Source: Karstenula rhodostoma CBS 690.94 | Taxonomy: Eukaryota > Ascomycota > Dothideomycetes > Pleosporales > Didymosphaeriaceae | NCBI GenBank assembly: GCA_010093485.1 | Contig: MU001493.1 | Span: 2,530,937 to 2,594,936 of the forward strand | DNA length: 64,000 bases | Direction of reading: 5' to 3' | Shown: positions 18,930 through 30,200 of the stretch, one piece after another | Numbering within the stretch: position 1 is the stretch's first letter | Layout of the letters: the number at the start of each line of letters is the position of its first letter | Notes under the pieces: generated by a model | Seen by the model: the letters and a program-made list of their open reading frames with translations, nothing else | Databases searched by the model: none | What the model was told of the DNA's origin: nothing | Made by a program: the position numbers and the translations under genes

Positions 18930-20837
18930 TCATGGCTCTCCAAATTCCGATGCAACATTGGAGCTACCAAATGGGCGACTCATGTCAATGTCCAATTCCT
19001 CTTGCAAGTCCTCCATATCCACGTCTCCAGCAGTCTCTTCATCTGTGAGTTCATCCTCTTCGGTATCAGCACCCTGGTGAGAGTCCTCGTATATTCCATC
19101 AAGGTCGGATTCCATGTCTGTGTCGAGCATGACGAAGACGTTATCAATGCTGTTGCTTCGACGCGCTTTAGATCTCGGACCTTTCGGTGATGTGATGTGT
19201 GAAGAGTACACTGGGCCCTTAGACGGCCTATACTCCGATACTGGGGTGTCGGAAGTATCGGATGGTGTAGGGTATGTTGGCGCTTGTAGTGGAGGACTAG
19301 ATAGAGATACGCGACGGTCTGGTTTGCCACTGGGAGACTGGATAGAGTGGTCTTCAACAGGCGGCATTGGGAAATCGTTGGTCCTGTCCAAGGTGAATTG
19401 AGGTGGAGCTTTGTTCTTCTTTGGAAGCCTTGTCTTTTTGGAGTTCCGTATTGTCGGAGCCGGTGATTCTAGTAGGCCGTTGTCGTACCATAGTTCGGGA
19501 TCGTCCATTTCAAGTTTCGCCATGATTTCTTCATCATCTCCATCGCTATCGTGGACCATCACGGCGTCCTCACGACCCGAGTGATACTGCAAGACGTCCT
19601 CCACCTCTGGCTTCACCTTCTTCGCATGTACTAGCGTTGGTGGTAGGCCAGTGGACCAAGCTGCTTGTCGAAACATAGACTCACGAGCCTTCCCGACATT
19701 GCCTTTGGTTCCGATGAGCAAATTGCAAAGATCCCGTATCGGCAGTTCCGGGGCAATGGCCAGTAATCGGGCAACCTTCAAGCGTAGCTGGATATTCATT
19801 ATATCGGCTAGCTCGAGGATATCAGAAGACAATTCTTCTTCTACACTTGTATGGACACTCTGTGAACGAGTAGAAACTGGCGAGAAGAAGGATGGGTCTC
19901 GGATGGGACGTTGCAGTATTGGCATTGGTGTGGTTCTCGTAGGCGTACTCGAGACGATCTCGTATAGTTCATGTTGCTCATATGCCCTGAATGACCATTA
20001 GCGGAGGAAATCAAGATCCAGAGTCATGCATTACCATCCTGATCCACTTGCCGCTGGGCTTGACAGCGGTTGACTGGATTGAAGCCCCGTCCGCGGTCTT
20101 GGGCCATCTTTGTGGACCTCAATAGCGGTATGAGGAAGCTGCTCGTAAGATAAGATTGGATTATTCTTTGACGAAGAGCCATAACAGAATTCCTGTACTG
20201 GTGGAGGCACGCGGATCCTGGGGCTGCGATCATCTGCGGGGGTGTACTGGAAAGAGCTTATCTCGGGCGTAACGAGTCTCTCGGAAGGCCACAACAAATG
20301 GTCCACATAGGTTATCGGAGCCTTCTCAGGTCTGAACACAGGCTTATCATCCTCTGGGATCATAATTGGCTGCGCCAGGCTTCCTCCGCACTTCTTGGGG
20401 TGGGTGGCCTGCTCTGTCGCTGCACGGATACTGGCTTTCGGTGGTCTGCCTCGACGTTTTGTGCGGTTGGTCAATGGTATAGATTGGGCTTTCTTCGGCC
20501 GCGCCCGCTGGTCTTTCGCGGTGGGTAATCGCATGGACCTGCTCGGAACCTGGAGACGAGCCATTCTGTATCTCTCCTTGAGGAGTCGCGAGAAGGAGGA
20601 TGGATTCGGCCTGGAAGACAGGAGGATCGGGATAGTAATTGACTTCGAGGCGGTATGGTTCGTGGAACGTTCGGCGGGCCGAGTAGGTCTATCAATCGCT
20701 GTCGCCGTCTGTTTTGCAACGCGAAATCTCTCGTGACCGACGGGAAGCTCAATCGCCACATTTTCACCTTGTGTTTGCACATTTGGGTGGTGCCGGCCAA
20801 TTCTGCAAGGCAGCTCTATGAGGGCGCAGGCAGCCAT
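18930..20837 (-). CDS. AT-hook protein with acidic C-terminus, 619 aa, two exons
   Basis: Exons 20837-20035 and 19986-18930 on the minus strand; the 48-nt intron has a GTAATG donor, a GCTAATG branch site and ATTCAG acceptor. Around residues 127-134 is K-R-R-G-R-P-P-K, a canonical AT-hook that inserts in the minor groove of AT-rich DNA; another basic patch (R-A-R-P-K-K) precedes it. The C-terminal half is Ser/Pro-rich with several Asp/Glu runs, and the last 80 residues are strongly acidic (E-E-D-E-L-T-D-E-E). A chromatin-associated nuclear protein is likely. A region near 300-370 (L-R-L-K-V-A-R-L-L-A-I-A-P) is helical and may be a small interaction domain. The specific role is unknown. Confidence 0.65.
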
Positions 20838-21494
20838 CACCGCGCACGTGAGAGAAAAGAGAAGCGCTTGTAAGCGACCGATTGGTGAAGGACAGTTGCG
20901 GAGCTACGCAATTGAGAACGCGCTGAGGAGTCGATGCTGGAGATCGACATAGTTGTTTTGCTCAAGCGACCGAGGGAGATTTGACCGTCGACACCGTGAG
21001 TACAGGCGGGAGTGTTGTTGCAGGCGAGACGATGAAAAATGTCGATGAGTGTGAACATGACGCGCTAGCAGCCGGAATCGGAAAGTACGACCCGATGAGT
21101 TCAGCACCCTCTTAGCACCCATTTACCCAATGTCCGCAATTGGAGCACCGGAAAGTCTTCAAAGTACATTAAAGAGCGATTCTGGGAAAAGAACGTCCAG
21201 TGCAAGAAAGCAACGGTTGCAAGAGCTCGTAGGTAAGAATGAGCTTGCCCAAGCATGGAAAGAAACTGCGCAACAGTTATAGAAAAAGAGTTTCATTTCT
21301 GCCTCAACGATGAACAGAACGGAACAGACAATGAAGCCCAAAATGCTAAGAATCGGGCCGAGCTAGACCCAGAATTCGCCAGCGCTCCTCTCATCCCTCG
21401 AATGATCGTTTCCTGTCTTACTTTATACCCAAAAGCATCCTCTAACACTACAAGCGAGTCAAAAACAGGCGTATCCACATCCAAAGCACCGTTA
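20838..21494. other. Intergenic
   Basis: Promoter of the AT-hook gene and 3' region of the secreted-protein gene; no further gene seen. Confidence 0.5.
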
Positions 21495-22645
21495 TCAACA
21501 ACCCGCCGCGCCCAAGAAACATCCGCAATTCCCCAAGCACCACTGCCCATCCGGGGTAGTCAGCCCAGGGTGCGAGGCACACCTCTCATGACACAGCTTC
21601 TTAGCCTCGGCAAACAGATCAGTTGTAGGCTCCGATGGAGCCACGCTGCTACTCGATGAGGTGGGTGTCGGCGCCGCAGCCCCAAAAAACACAATCTGCG
21701 CCGCTGCGCCGGAGTCGAACGTCGCGGTCCCAGCATCCGCAGGGAACACGTCATCAGGAGCACGGAGAGATCTTGAAGAGGTGCTGGAGGAGGAGCTGCT
21801 GGAGGAGTCTTGCGAGCTGCTTTGGGGGTTGTTGTCGCCATCGCCATCGCCGCCGTTTGGGAGGTCGGCGGGTGGCGTTATCACCGCGGGGGGAGCGCCT
21901 CCGGCGGGGACGAAAGGGACTGGACTGGGTTAATACGAGACCGAGATGGTATGGCAAGACTTACCCCAGGCCACGCCTCCGGCCCCGATAATGAGGGGGA
22001 CTACTACGCCGTCGACTGTCGTGCTCGAGGTTGTGGGCGACGCATCTGCGATGGTAGTCGGGACAAACTATGAGTTCTGATGAGCATCACTCTCTCGCAG
22101 GGTGACGCTGCTCGACTTACAGTCTGGGTGATGGGGGAGCCATCTATCGTAGTCGTTACGACAGTAGCACCAGCCGGTGCTTCTGGTGCGGGGGACGAAG
22201 GCGCCTCTTGCGCCGAGCTGCTCGATGGGCTTTCCAGTTCTGCTTGCAGAACATGCTCGGGCCACGTTGAGTCGTAGATGGCGTAGATCTCGTTCCCAAG
22301 CTTCCAGTCCCCGCCCCAGTAGTTGTCGTTCTCGATGCATTGCGTGATTATGTTGTCCAAGGCATCGAAGCAGTACTGTAGGGGTTGGCTGTTATCCGTT
22401 CGTGTGGCGTTGTATATCTGGCTTCCGGTGTTCCAGGTCGAAATGGTATCGCTTCCTGGGGGGAAGCCGCCGTTACACACACTTTGCAGCAGTGCGTTGT
22501 CCTGCCCTCGGAGGTCTGAGGCTATGTCCGCTCCTGGGGGGTCGCCGGATCGACGTGGTTGAGCAAGGTTGCAATCTGCTGCTCGTACCGATTGAAGGAG
22601 AAGCGTTGCAACGGCAAGAGAGGAAAATCCCGTGATGTGCGACAT
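21495..22645 (-). CDS. Secreted Ser-rich protein with Cys motifs, 350 aa, three exons
   Basis: Exons 22645-22121, 22067-21965 and 21919-21495. Introns are 53 and 45 nt, both with GTAAGT donors; using the CATAG and CCAG acceptors keeps one frame throughout. The first ~22 residues form a signal peptide (A-V-A-T-L-L-L-Q-S-V-R-A). The next ~110 residues contain C-F-D-A-L-D-N-I-I-T-Q-C-I and Y-W-G-G-D-W, resembling a domain found at the C-termini of large fungal class V (killer-toxin-like) chitinases and in small secreted relatives. A Ser/Thr/Pro linker follows, then a hydrophobic Gly/Val/Ile patch and a serine run. The end is Cys-rich (C-H-E-R-C, W-C-L-G-N-C-G-C). Secreted or wall-associated; an effector-type or wall-binding role is inference. 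Confidence 0.65.
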
Positions 22646-23315
22646 GATGTAGCGCGTTGGAGTGCTTCACAGGAAAGTTCGATTGACTGTTGCGGTACCA
22701 AATCGAAGCAAGAGAGAACTTCAAGAGCAAGATCGGACACGGGGTATCAAGTCCGCGGATACTGAGAGAAAGGATTGGCTGTTAATCAGCCTCTTGCATA
22801 GATTAAGGCCTCCGGTGTATACGAAAACAAGTGCGCCCCTTGCCTATTCTGGGGTATGATAATTGTACTGTACTAGTGAATTATAGGCACGGTCACGTCA
22901 ATACTAGACGACCAGGCTGGCCCCCAAGTGGATATTAGGGTCGCATAAAGCTTAAAATACTACAAAAACAAAGTTACCTCGTCGAGCAGCCAATGACAGG
23001 CCGAGCTACCACTGCTCCGCCCCATCTTTCCGCCCCATCCTCTAGACCATGGTATCACAATACGATACCCCCAAGATATCCTGGCTAAGTTTAGCGAGAA
23101 GACCATTTTAGTCATTTTAAAATTAATTTATCTGCAAAGGGCATACAGGTAATCACTCGTATCTGCAAGGGATCCAGGAGCCAAAACCTCCCGCGTAGCC
23201 TGGCACCGACTTTCTTCGAGCCTTTTCACCCAAGTGACAAAGGGTTTTCATGAACAACCTCTGCTCGCGTTCGACCTTCCTGATCCCTTTACATCTGTTC
23301 TGAATTATCGTCACG
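22646..23315. other. AT-richer intergenic region
   Basis: No coding frame with support. The centre (about 22,850-23,150) is AT-rich compared with neighbouring genes. It is a divergent region between two secreted-protein genes. Confidence 0.5.
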
Positions 23316-24359
23316 ATGACTATCAAACAGCTTTTCGCTGCCTACTTCGTCTCTCAGAGCCTTTCTCTCGCGCCCTCCGCGGCTTCTCTCCCTCATGTTA
23401 GCAATTCACCTGCGGCGATTCGCCCTGAAAAACGGGCTGATCCCACCTGGCACTCGAGCTGCGATGGTTATCCAGAGATCAGAGATGCCTGGGGAAGAGC
23501 GCTTCACATGGCCCAGCACACCATCGACGTCCTGAGCAGCAACGACCCGTTTTCGGACCAGAATGCCGTTAACCAGAGTCCTTTCGATCTCTGGTGGGAA
23601 CCAGCAAGGCTGAATTTATTCGGGCAGAACAGCCTGACATCTCACGATCAGATGCTGGGTATGCTGCCTTGGAGAGACCAACATTCACCCAGGCTGACTG
23701 TCGCCACAGATTTCTACCACCAAATTGCTAATGGGCCACCCGTGACAGTTGCATGTTCAGACCCTCCCAACGGAAAGGATCCCTCTTTTTCGCGGTGCGA
23801 TCTCTAGTAAGCGACGTCCCGGCAACTGGTCGCCTTCCCGCTCTGACCTTTCAAAAGCGATCAAGACACGTGGATGTACCGTCTGAATCTGGATCCAAAC
23901 GGCGATGGCTATGCAGATGACAGGTCCGTCGGTTTTGCAGATGGCAACAACCTCGTGATCTGCCCGAAAGCATTGCCCGGTGGCACTGTCAAGAGTCTGG
24001 TTGACCAAAAACCGCAAGCCGGCGATCCGATCGCCACATACAGATACACGTATGAGTTCCAGCTCGTGCACGAGCTGGCGCACGTCGTGGGCGCTGCGTT
24101 TGACCACAAGTATGGCATGCCGGATTGCACACAGTTGGCGAGAGATGCTGCGAGTGGAACGTCGTCGCAAAGGCCGGCGGATAACGCTGATAGCTGGGCA
24201 TTGTTTGCGTTGGGTGAGTTCAGCGAGCTCGAGCGTGTAAGGATGGTGTTTTACTGACCTTGTGTAGCTGTATCGGATGTGTCGAGTCCACCCATGTCGG
24301 ACTTTGACTGGACTGGAGGCAGCACGGGGGGAAATTCTCGGCATTATACACAGGAGTAG
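23316..24359 (+). CDS. Secreted aspzincin-type (M35-like) metallopeptidase, 312 aa, three exons
   Basis: Exons 23316-23806, 23858-24213 and 24268-24359; donors GTAAGC and GTGAGT, acceptors CAAAAG and TGTAG. Residues 1-24 or so are a signal peptide, followed by a Lys-Arg at about 37-38 that could be a Kex2 site releasing a short propeptide. The catalytic motif H-E-L-A-H lies at about 235-239. Aspzincins take an aspartate downstream as third zinc ligand; here D246 in F-D-H-K-Y-G fits. N-A-D-S-W-A-L-F-A, typical of M35 and related fungal peptidases, follows. Length matches the family. It degrades proteins outside the cell; a nutritional or host-interaction role cannot be told apart here. The gene is divergent from the secreted Cys-rich protein. 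Confidence 0.7.
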
Positions 24360-24850
24360 AGGAGTTCCATGATCGCCTGAGCATGCATTATGTAGCGTGG
24401 TGGAGGTCCCTTGGTTTCCATGTACTCAAGAAGTATCGTACACAGGTAGTGAGTGATACGGTCACGTGCACTGACAAATCTCTTACTGGATATGAAGTGA
24501 CGCATTACTTCCTGACCACATGCGCAGAATCTTGATGCTGAATTCAACACAGGTCACAGGCCGTTAGCAGAGGTGGCCAGGTGCCCAGGTGCAGGTGCCC
24601 GTGGTGGCTGAGGAACGTGACCATGACGACACACTTGGATAATCCCTGCTTCCCTTCCCCAGCCCCCGCTTCCCGGTGCGGTCATCTCATCAGCCGTGTC
24701 ACCCATCGCGACTATTGCGCGCGCCATCTCCATCTCCATTCCGTCCTGCCGCTGCCCCTATGAACGCCATCGTCGCGCCGCATGGGATGGCAGGAGCGCA
24801 TCGTCTATTTTCGTGACTTCGCATACGCGCATCCGCCCCGACGCACCCGC
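24360..24850. other. Intergenic / 5' region of the BTB gene
   Basis: No gene seen. The frame of the BTB gene is open from an ATG at 24782, so its 5' end could lie slightly upstream of the chosen start. Confidence 0.5.
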
Positions 24851-26893
24851 ATGGCTTCGGGCACTGTTGGCGACGTGCCCGCTGCCACTTATGCAGAGTA
24901 CGTTTCTCACTCTTCTTTAGACTGCTCCGTGGATGGCTGCGACGGCGCATCCGATTCTTCATCGGACGCCGAGTCGCATGTGTCAGGCGATGCCCATGCG
25001 CTCAGCGAGGCGCGTCTTCAACTATCCAAGGCCGCCGCGCGATGCCTTCCTGTCCGCCCCGGCCTGACACACCGTCTCAATTCCCACCGTCTCCATGTGC
25101 GAGCGAAAGCTAAGCTGCAACGCGATAGACTCCTCTCCGGCCGCATGATCGACATATACGTCGGCGAGGCCAGGCGCCACTGGGCGCTCCACCGCAACCT
25201 CCTGTGTCACCATTCCGAGTTGCTTGAATCGGAACTGCAGGGCCATGGCAAGGACCGACAGGACACCCTCGACCTGCCGGACCACGACCCGGCGGGCTTC
25301 GAGCTGCTGGTCAAATGGCTCTACCAGGGCAAGCTCGACGACGTGTCCGACATGCCAGACGCGAACCAGAAGTACGACTATGCCGCCAGCTGCCACAAGC
25401 TCTACCTGCTCTGCGACCGCTTCGATATGCCGCAGCTGAAGAACGTGGCCATGGACCAATATCGCAAAGGCCTAAATCAAGCTGAGCTGGTCCCGGACGC
25501 CGACGAGATTGACGAAATCTATCGCAAGAGCCCGCAAGGCTCGCCGTTCAGGCGCCTCATGACACGCATTGCGGCGCGCCAAATCATGGACCCCGACAGC
25601 GACCGGGACGTCGAGACTTATCGCCAGTGCTTCGAAAACAATACCGACTTCGCCATCGAGCTTGTCAAGGCGATGAAGTACGGCACGGGAGGCATGCTGT
25701 TCGACGACCCGACCGACACCGGCAATGAGTGCGAGTACCACGACCACGACGACGGCCCCAACTGCCACGTGAAGGGCAAGGGCAAGCAAGGTAAATAGCA
25801 CCCATCGCAGCACCCGCACCGTCGCACGCTCAAGCCGTCCTTCGCGACGAAGAGGAGCCACCCTAGTCCATCGGTTCGTGCTCGAGAAACGTAGTAACAC
25901 GCATTGACACCAGCCCTCAAGTCCACAACCCGCCGCCGCGCCCTCAAATCCGTCAGCTCCGATCCTTCGACAAAGTCCGTCCAGACTCTCCTCCCACCCC
26001 GCCGGCCTCGTCCCCCGCCGACCCTACAAGCCCCGCCTCCCCGCCACGCTCGCCGCCAGAGCGAGACGACAAGCACGGGCCCTCTACGCCGTCGCCTCAC
26101 AAGTCCGGCTTCTTCGACAGTCGAGACCTCCACGGAGCACGCAATGGCGGGTCCTCCGAGCCCCAAGGCGGAGAGGGACAAGGTCCGGAGAGTCACACCC
26201 CCAGAGCGACTCCTTCCCAGCCCTCCGCTCACCGAGGAGATTCAGTCACTCCCAGCCCCCGACGACCGCCCCCGAAGCTCCGACGGCGGGTCTCACCAAC
26301 AACAGGCTAGTAATACGCCCAGCGAGAGCGGCCAGGACGAGCATGCGAAGCCTGAACACATATCGCCCTCCAGGGGTGTCTGGCAGTGGGCAAGGGCTGG
26401 CACTGGTTTGAGTATGCTTGGGAGAATATCGCACCCACCGATGACGCTGAAAGCAGCTTCCATGGCTGTGAACGGAGCTCTGGGAGGCGGAAAATCCGTC
26501 ACCAGAGACGACTTCAGCATTCCCTCCGCCGTCTCCACCGAGCCCGACAACGAAGCGCAAGCGGATGTAGTCGCAGCCGCCAAGATGGAAGGCCTCGGCA
26601 TCGCTAACAGCACCGTCGAGCAACGCTCCTTGTTCAGCCAAACCAAGCGCTCCTCGGACGATCTCGTTGCCTCCATCACCGACACGCCGTCCCCGCAAGC
26701 CCAAGAGTGGACAAACGGCGAACACAAGGTCACCAACGGTGTCATGAACGAGCCAATCACGCCCTCCCCTGCTTCCCGCCAAGCCCACACCAACGGCGTT
26801 ATGTCGGTGAACACGCCCAGCCCGCACCGCATACCCAAGTACAAATTCGCACTCGCTTCCAACATTCTCTCGCCGCGGCGCGCTGTTTCGTAG
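24851..26893 (+). CDS. BTB/POZ-domain protein with long disordered tail, 639 aa, two exons
   Basis: Exons 24851-25790 and 25914-26893. The 123-nt intron has a GTAAAT donor after CAAG and a TTGACACCAG acceptor. I start at the ATG at 24851; an in-frame ATG at 24782 would add 23 residues. The BTB domain spans about 97-205: I-D-I-Y-V-G-E, then H-R-N-L-L-C-H-H-S-E-L-L, L-P-D-H-D-P-A-G-F and W-L-Y-Q-G-K-L. Such domains dimerise or recruit Cullin-3. Downstream are an acidic/His stretch (H-D-H-D-D-G) and, in exon 2, about 325 residues rich in Ser, Pro, Thr and Arg with repeated T-N-G-V-M elements. It is likely a regulatory adaptor; the partner is unknown. If the intron is retained the protein would stop soon after exon 1 at 338 aa or fewer. 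Confidence 0.7.
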
Positions 26894-27253
26894 TGATACC
26901 CTATTTCTTTTTTCATTGCTTGGTTCTTTGAAATATTGCAGTTACGCTACTGTCATGATGGAATGAGGTGGGAGTGGTAGGTCAGGGGACTTAAAAATAA
27001 TATAATATTATATATGTATTAGATGAGAAGTTGAGAATAGTACGTATAGGTCCAATACATGCGATCACATATCTTTGGCTACGAGTCTCGATCTGTAGGT
27101 ATTGCATTGTGTAGCACGTAGTGAGGGTGTTGATGCGCATCATCACTACTCCACGCTGCTGCGACGTTCTTCAGCTGAACTATCACGGACTTGGTCCCGT
27201 CTATATAATCTCGCTGTTTTTCCCTCCAGGGTCTTTTCTTTCTTCACACTTCG
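26894..27253. other. Intergenic, AT-rich, before the repeat array
   Basis: An AT-rich stretch (AATATAATATTATATATG near 27,000) follows the BTB gene. No gene seen. Confidence 0.5.
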
Positions 27254-30200
27254 GGACTCCTTTGGGTGTTACTAAAAATGGTTCCATGAAAATACATGAC
27301 CTTGCGCTCTGGCGCTGTCTAAAAAGGCTGATCACTACATCTATGGCGTGGTGCTCGGCTCGTCTAAAAGCAAAATCGATCTAATCCATGGTCCGCGACT
27401 TCTGCCCGTTAAAAACATACAGCAAAACAGTTCTCGCAATTTCTCCTATTAAGGTCGTCTTTCCTTACACTGTGGGGGTCTTTTTGGGTGGTACTAAAAA
27501 ATGGCTTAACGAGGATGTATGACCTTGTGTTCTGGCGCTGTCTAAAAAGCCAATCTACCTATCAAAATGGCGTGGTGCTCGGCTCGTCCAAAACGACTCA
27601 AAGTTCTATCTATGGTTCCTTCCCGTCTCAAACTCCCGGCAAAAAGCAGAATGGTCCGCCCCTTCTGCCCGTCAAAAACGTACGACTAAAAGCAAAATGG
27701 TCCGCCACCTCTGCCTACCTAAAAACCGAGATTGGAACACTTATGCCCTGGTCTGCTCCTTCGCCCGGCCTGTCCGAAAGTCGTCCTCCGACCTGTACAT
27801 GCTTCAGCCTGTCTGAAACGTCTGATTAAGAAGCTAATGGTGCGGTGGGGTTTCGGTTCCAAAAGTCCATGGAATAGTCCAAACTGTGTTTAAAACCGAG
27901 CCTGCGACTGTTCTATGGCGTTGTGTGCTCGGTTTTTTGGAAGCTTACTATGGTGTGGTCGAAAAGTTTCCTCGACCATTGGACATGCTCCCCTGTCTCC
28001 CGGCAGTGTCGAAAAAGTCTGGACCAAACGTCTAACCAATAAGTTAATGGTGCGGTGGGGTTTTGGTCTCCAAAAGTTCTTGGAAAAGACATGTGGACTG
28101 GTTTGGAGGGGGTCTAAAATCAGGCGCAACTGGGGTATGGCGTCGTGTGCTCGGTTTTTCTGAAATCTTGCTGCCTACGAGTTCATGGTGCGCTTCTTCT
28201 GTCTCTCTACAAAAGAGCACGTCACACAGCACATGCGTGACGAGGTTCCTCGGCACTGTCGAAAAGAGCTGGGAAAACGGCGGATGGCTTTGTGTTTGTT
28301 CTGTCCAAACTCTGGGCCCAGGACTGGATAGTCCAATACATGGAAAGTGATAGGGGCACTGGCTTGCAGTGTTGCTTCGGCCGTCGAAATTCTTTAGGAT
28401 GGAGCGATGGCTTGGTTTGGTGGCGTGTGTCAAAATTTGCCAACTTCGGACACATGGGCTGGGAGATTGCTCTACTGCGCCTGTCCAAATCCGTTCAGTA
28501 AAGCTTCATGACTTGGTGTGCGGACTTGGCTGGGGATATCCAACCTGTCTATTGGCGATGTCCAAAAATATCGAATGCCAGGTGATGGGTGTTGGCAGGT
28601 GAGGCGCCACCATACTAGCGCTGGTGTATGTAGCCGCGTCATCGCTCCCAAACAATTGATCATTTCTACACTCAAATGGGTTGGTGTGGCAGCGTGTCTC
28701 AAAAGAACCGCACACCGGTATAAGGACTCGGCCTCTGGATTTTTCTTTGCTGTCCGGAATCATGGATCACTGGCCACGATGTGGTGGGGTGAGCGGCGTA
28801 TCTCAAAGTAGGCCAACCTCAGGCGCATGGGTTGGGGCTTTGCTCTGCTGCGTCAGTCCAAAGTTTACTCCAAACAAATCCATGACTTGGTGCGCGGACT
28901 TGTCTGAAGACACCCGACCACATGACTATGGGGTGGGACTCTGCTTCTGCACTGTCCAAAAATATCGAATGCTAGGTGATGGTTTGGTGTGGCGGCGTGA
29001 CCAAACCTGATAAATACAAATACATGGCCCCGCCCCTGTTCTGCTTCCTCGCTCGCTGTTAGGAATCGTAGAGCACTGGCCACAATGTGGTGGTGTGACG
29101 GAGTGTCCCGAGAAAGGCAACTGAAGCAGATATGGCTTGGAGCGCGAGTTTAAAGAAACCGCGTTGAGTTTTATGTGGAGTACAACGAAGTAGATGGGAC
29201 CAATGGAGGGCGTTGTGGGGTGTCGTAAAATCGGTTACACTCAATATATGGCTTGGACGCTGATCTGCTTTGTCGCTATTGGAAATTTCTAGGATCCCAG
29301 CGCATGGGTTGGTGTGGTTGTGTGTCTTCAAATTTGACAATTATGAGGCGATGTCCTGGGGATCTGCTCTGCTTCGCCGCTGTTTGACGGTTACGACAAT
29401 GCAGATAATGGGGGGTGTTGTGGCGTCTTAGAAGAAAGACGATCCGACCTTATGGCTTGGACGCTGTTCTTCTTTGTAGTTACTGGAGATTTTTAGGGTT
29501 CCGGCATATGGGTTGGTGTGCTGGCGTGTCTGGAAACTCAACGACCTCGAAAACATGGCGAGGACTCTGGTTTGTTTCGTCGCTGTCGACAATTTTTGGA
29601 ACCCTCACTCAATGGCTTGGTGTGCGTGTCTTCGAATTGCACGAGCTCAAGAAAATGGCTTTGGAACTTGCTCTGCTCTGGGGTTGTTACAAATGAACGA
29701 AATTTTAGTCGATGGTTTGGCGTGTGGGTCTGTTTTAATGCCGAGGGTTAGGAAATTATGTCATGTCTCGCTTGTCGGGTCATAAAAAATACCACCGCGC
29801 AGGTTGGTGTTGCAGGTGTTGCAGCATCTCCAAAAAAGAGCGGTGCATGTACCGTGGCTTAATATCCTTCTTGCTGTCGCTCTCAAAATTCGCACGCATT
29901 GATGAGATGGCCTGGTGCGTTGGGTTGTCTCAAAGATATGAGGAAAAGAATGATGGCTTGGGACTGCTCTGGCGCTGTCTAAAACACTTGGAGAAAGTTC
30001 GATGCTTTGGTGCGTTGGTCTGTCTCGAAATCGATATAAAAAGGGAGTATGACTCGGACTCTGCTTCGCTGCTGTCTAAAATGGTGGGGATAAGATCAAA
30101 TAGGTTGGTGTGGCATCCTGGTCCAAAATGGAGGGAATATTGGACATGGTTTGGACTCTGCTCCGGTGCTTGGGAAATGGCATTTAGTGGGCACGATGGC

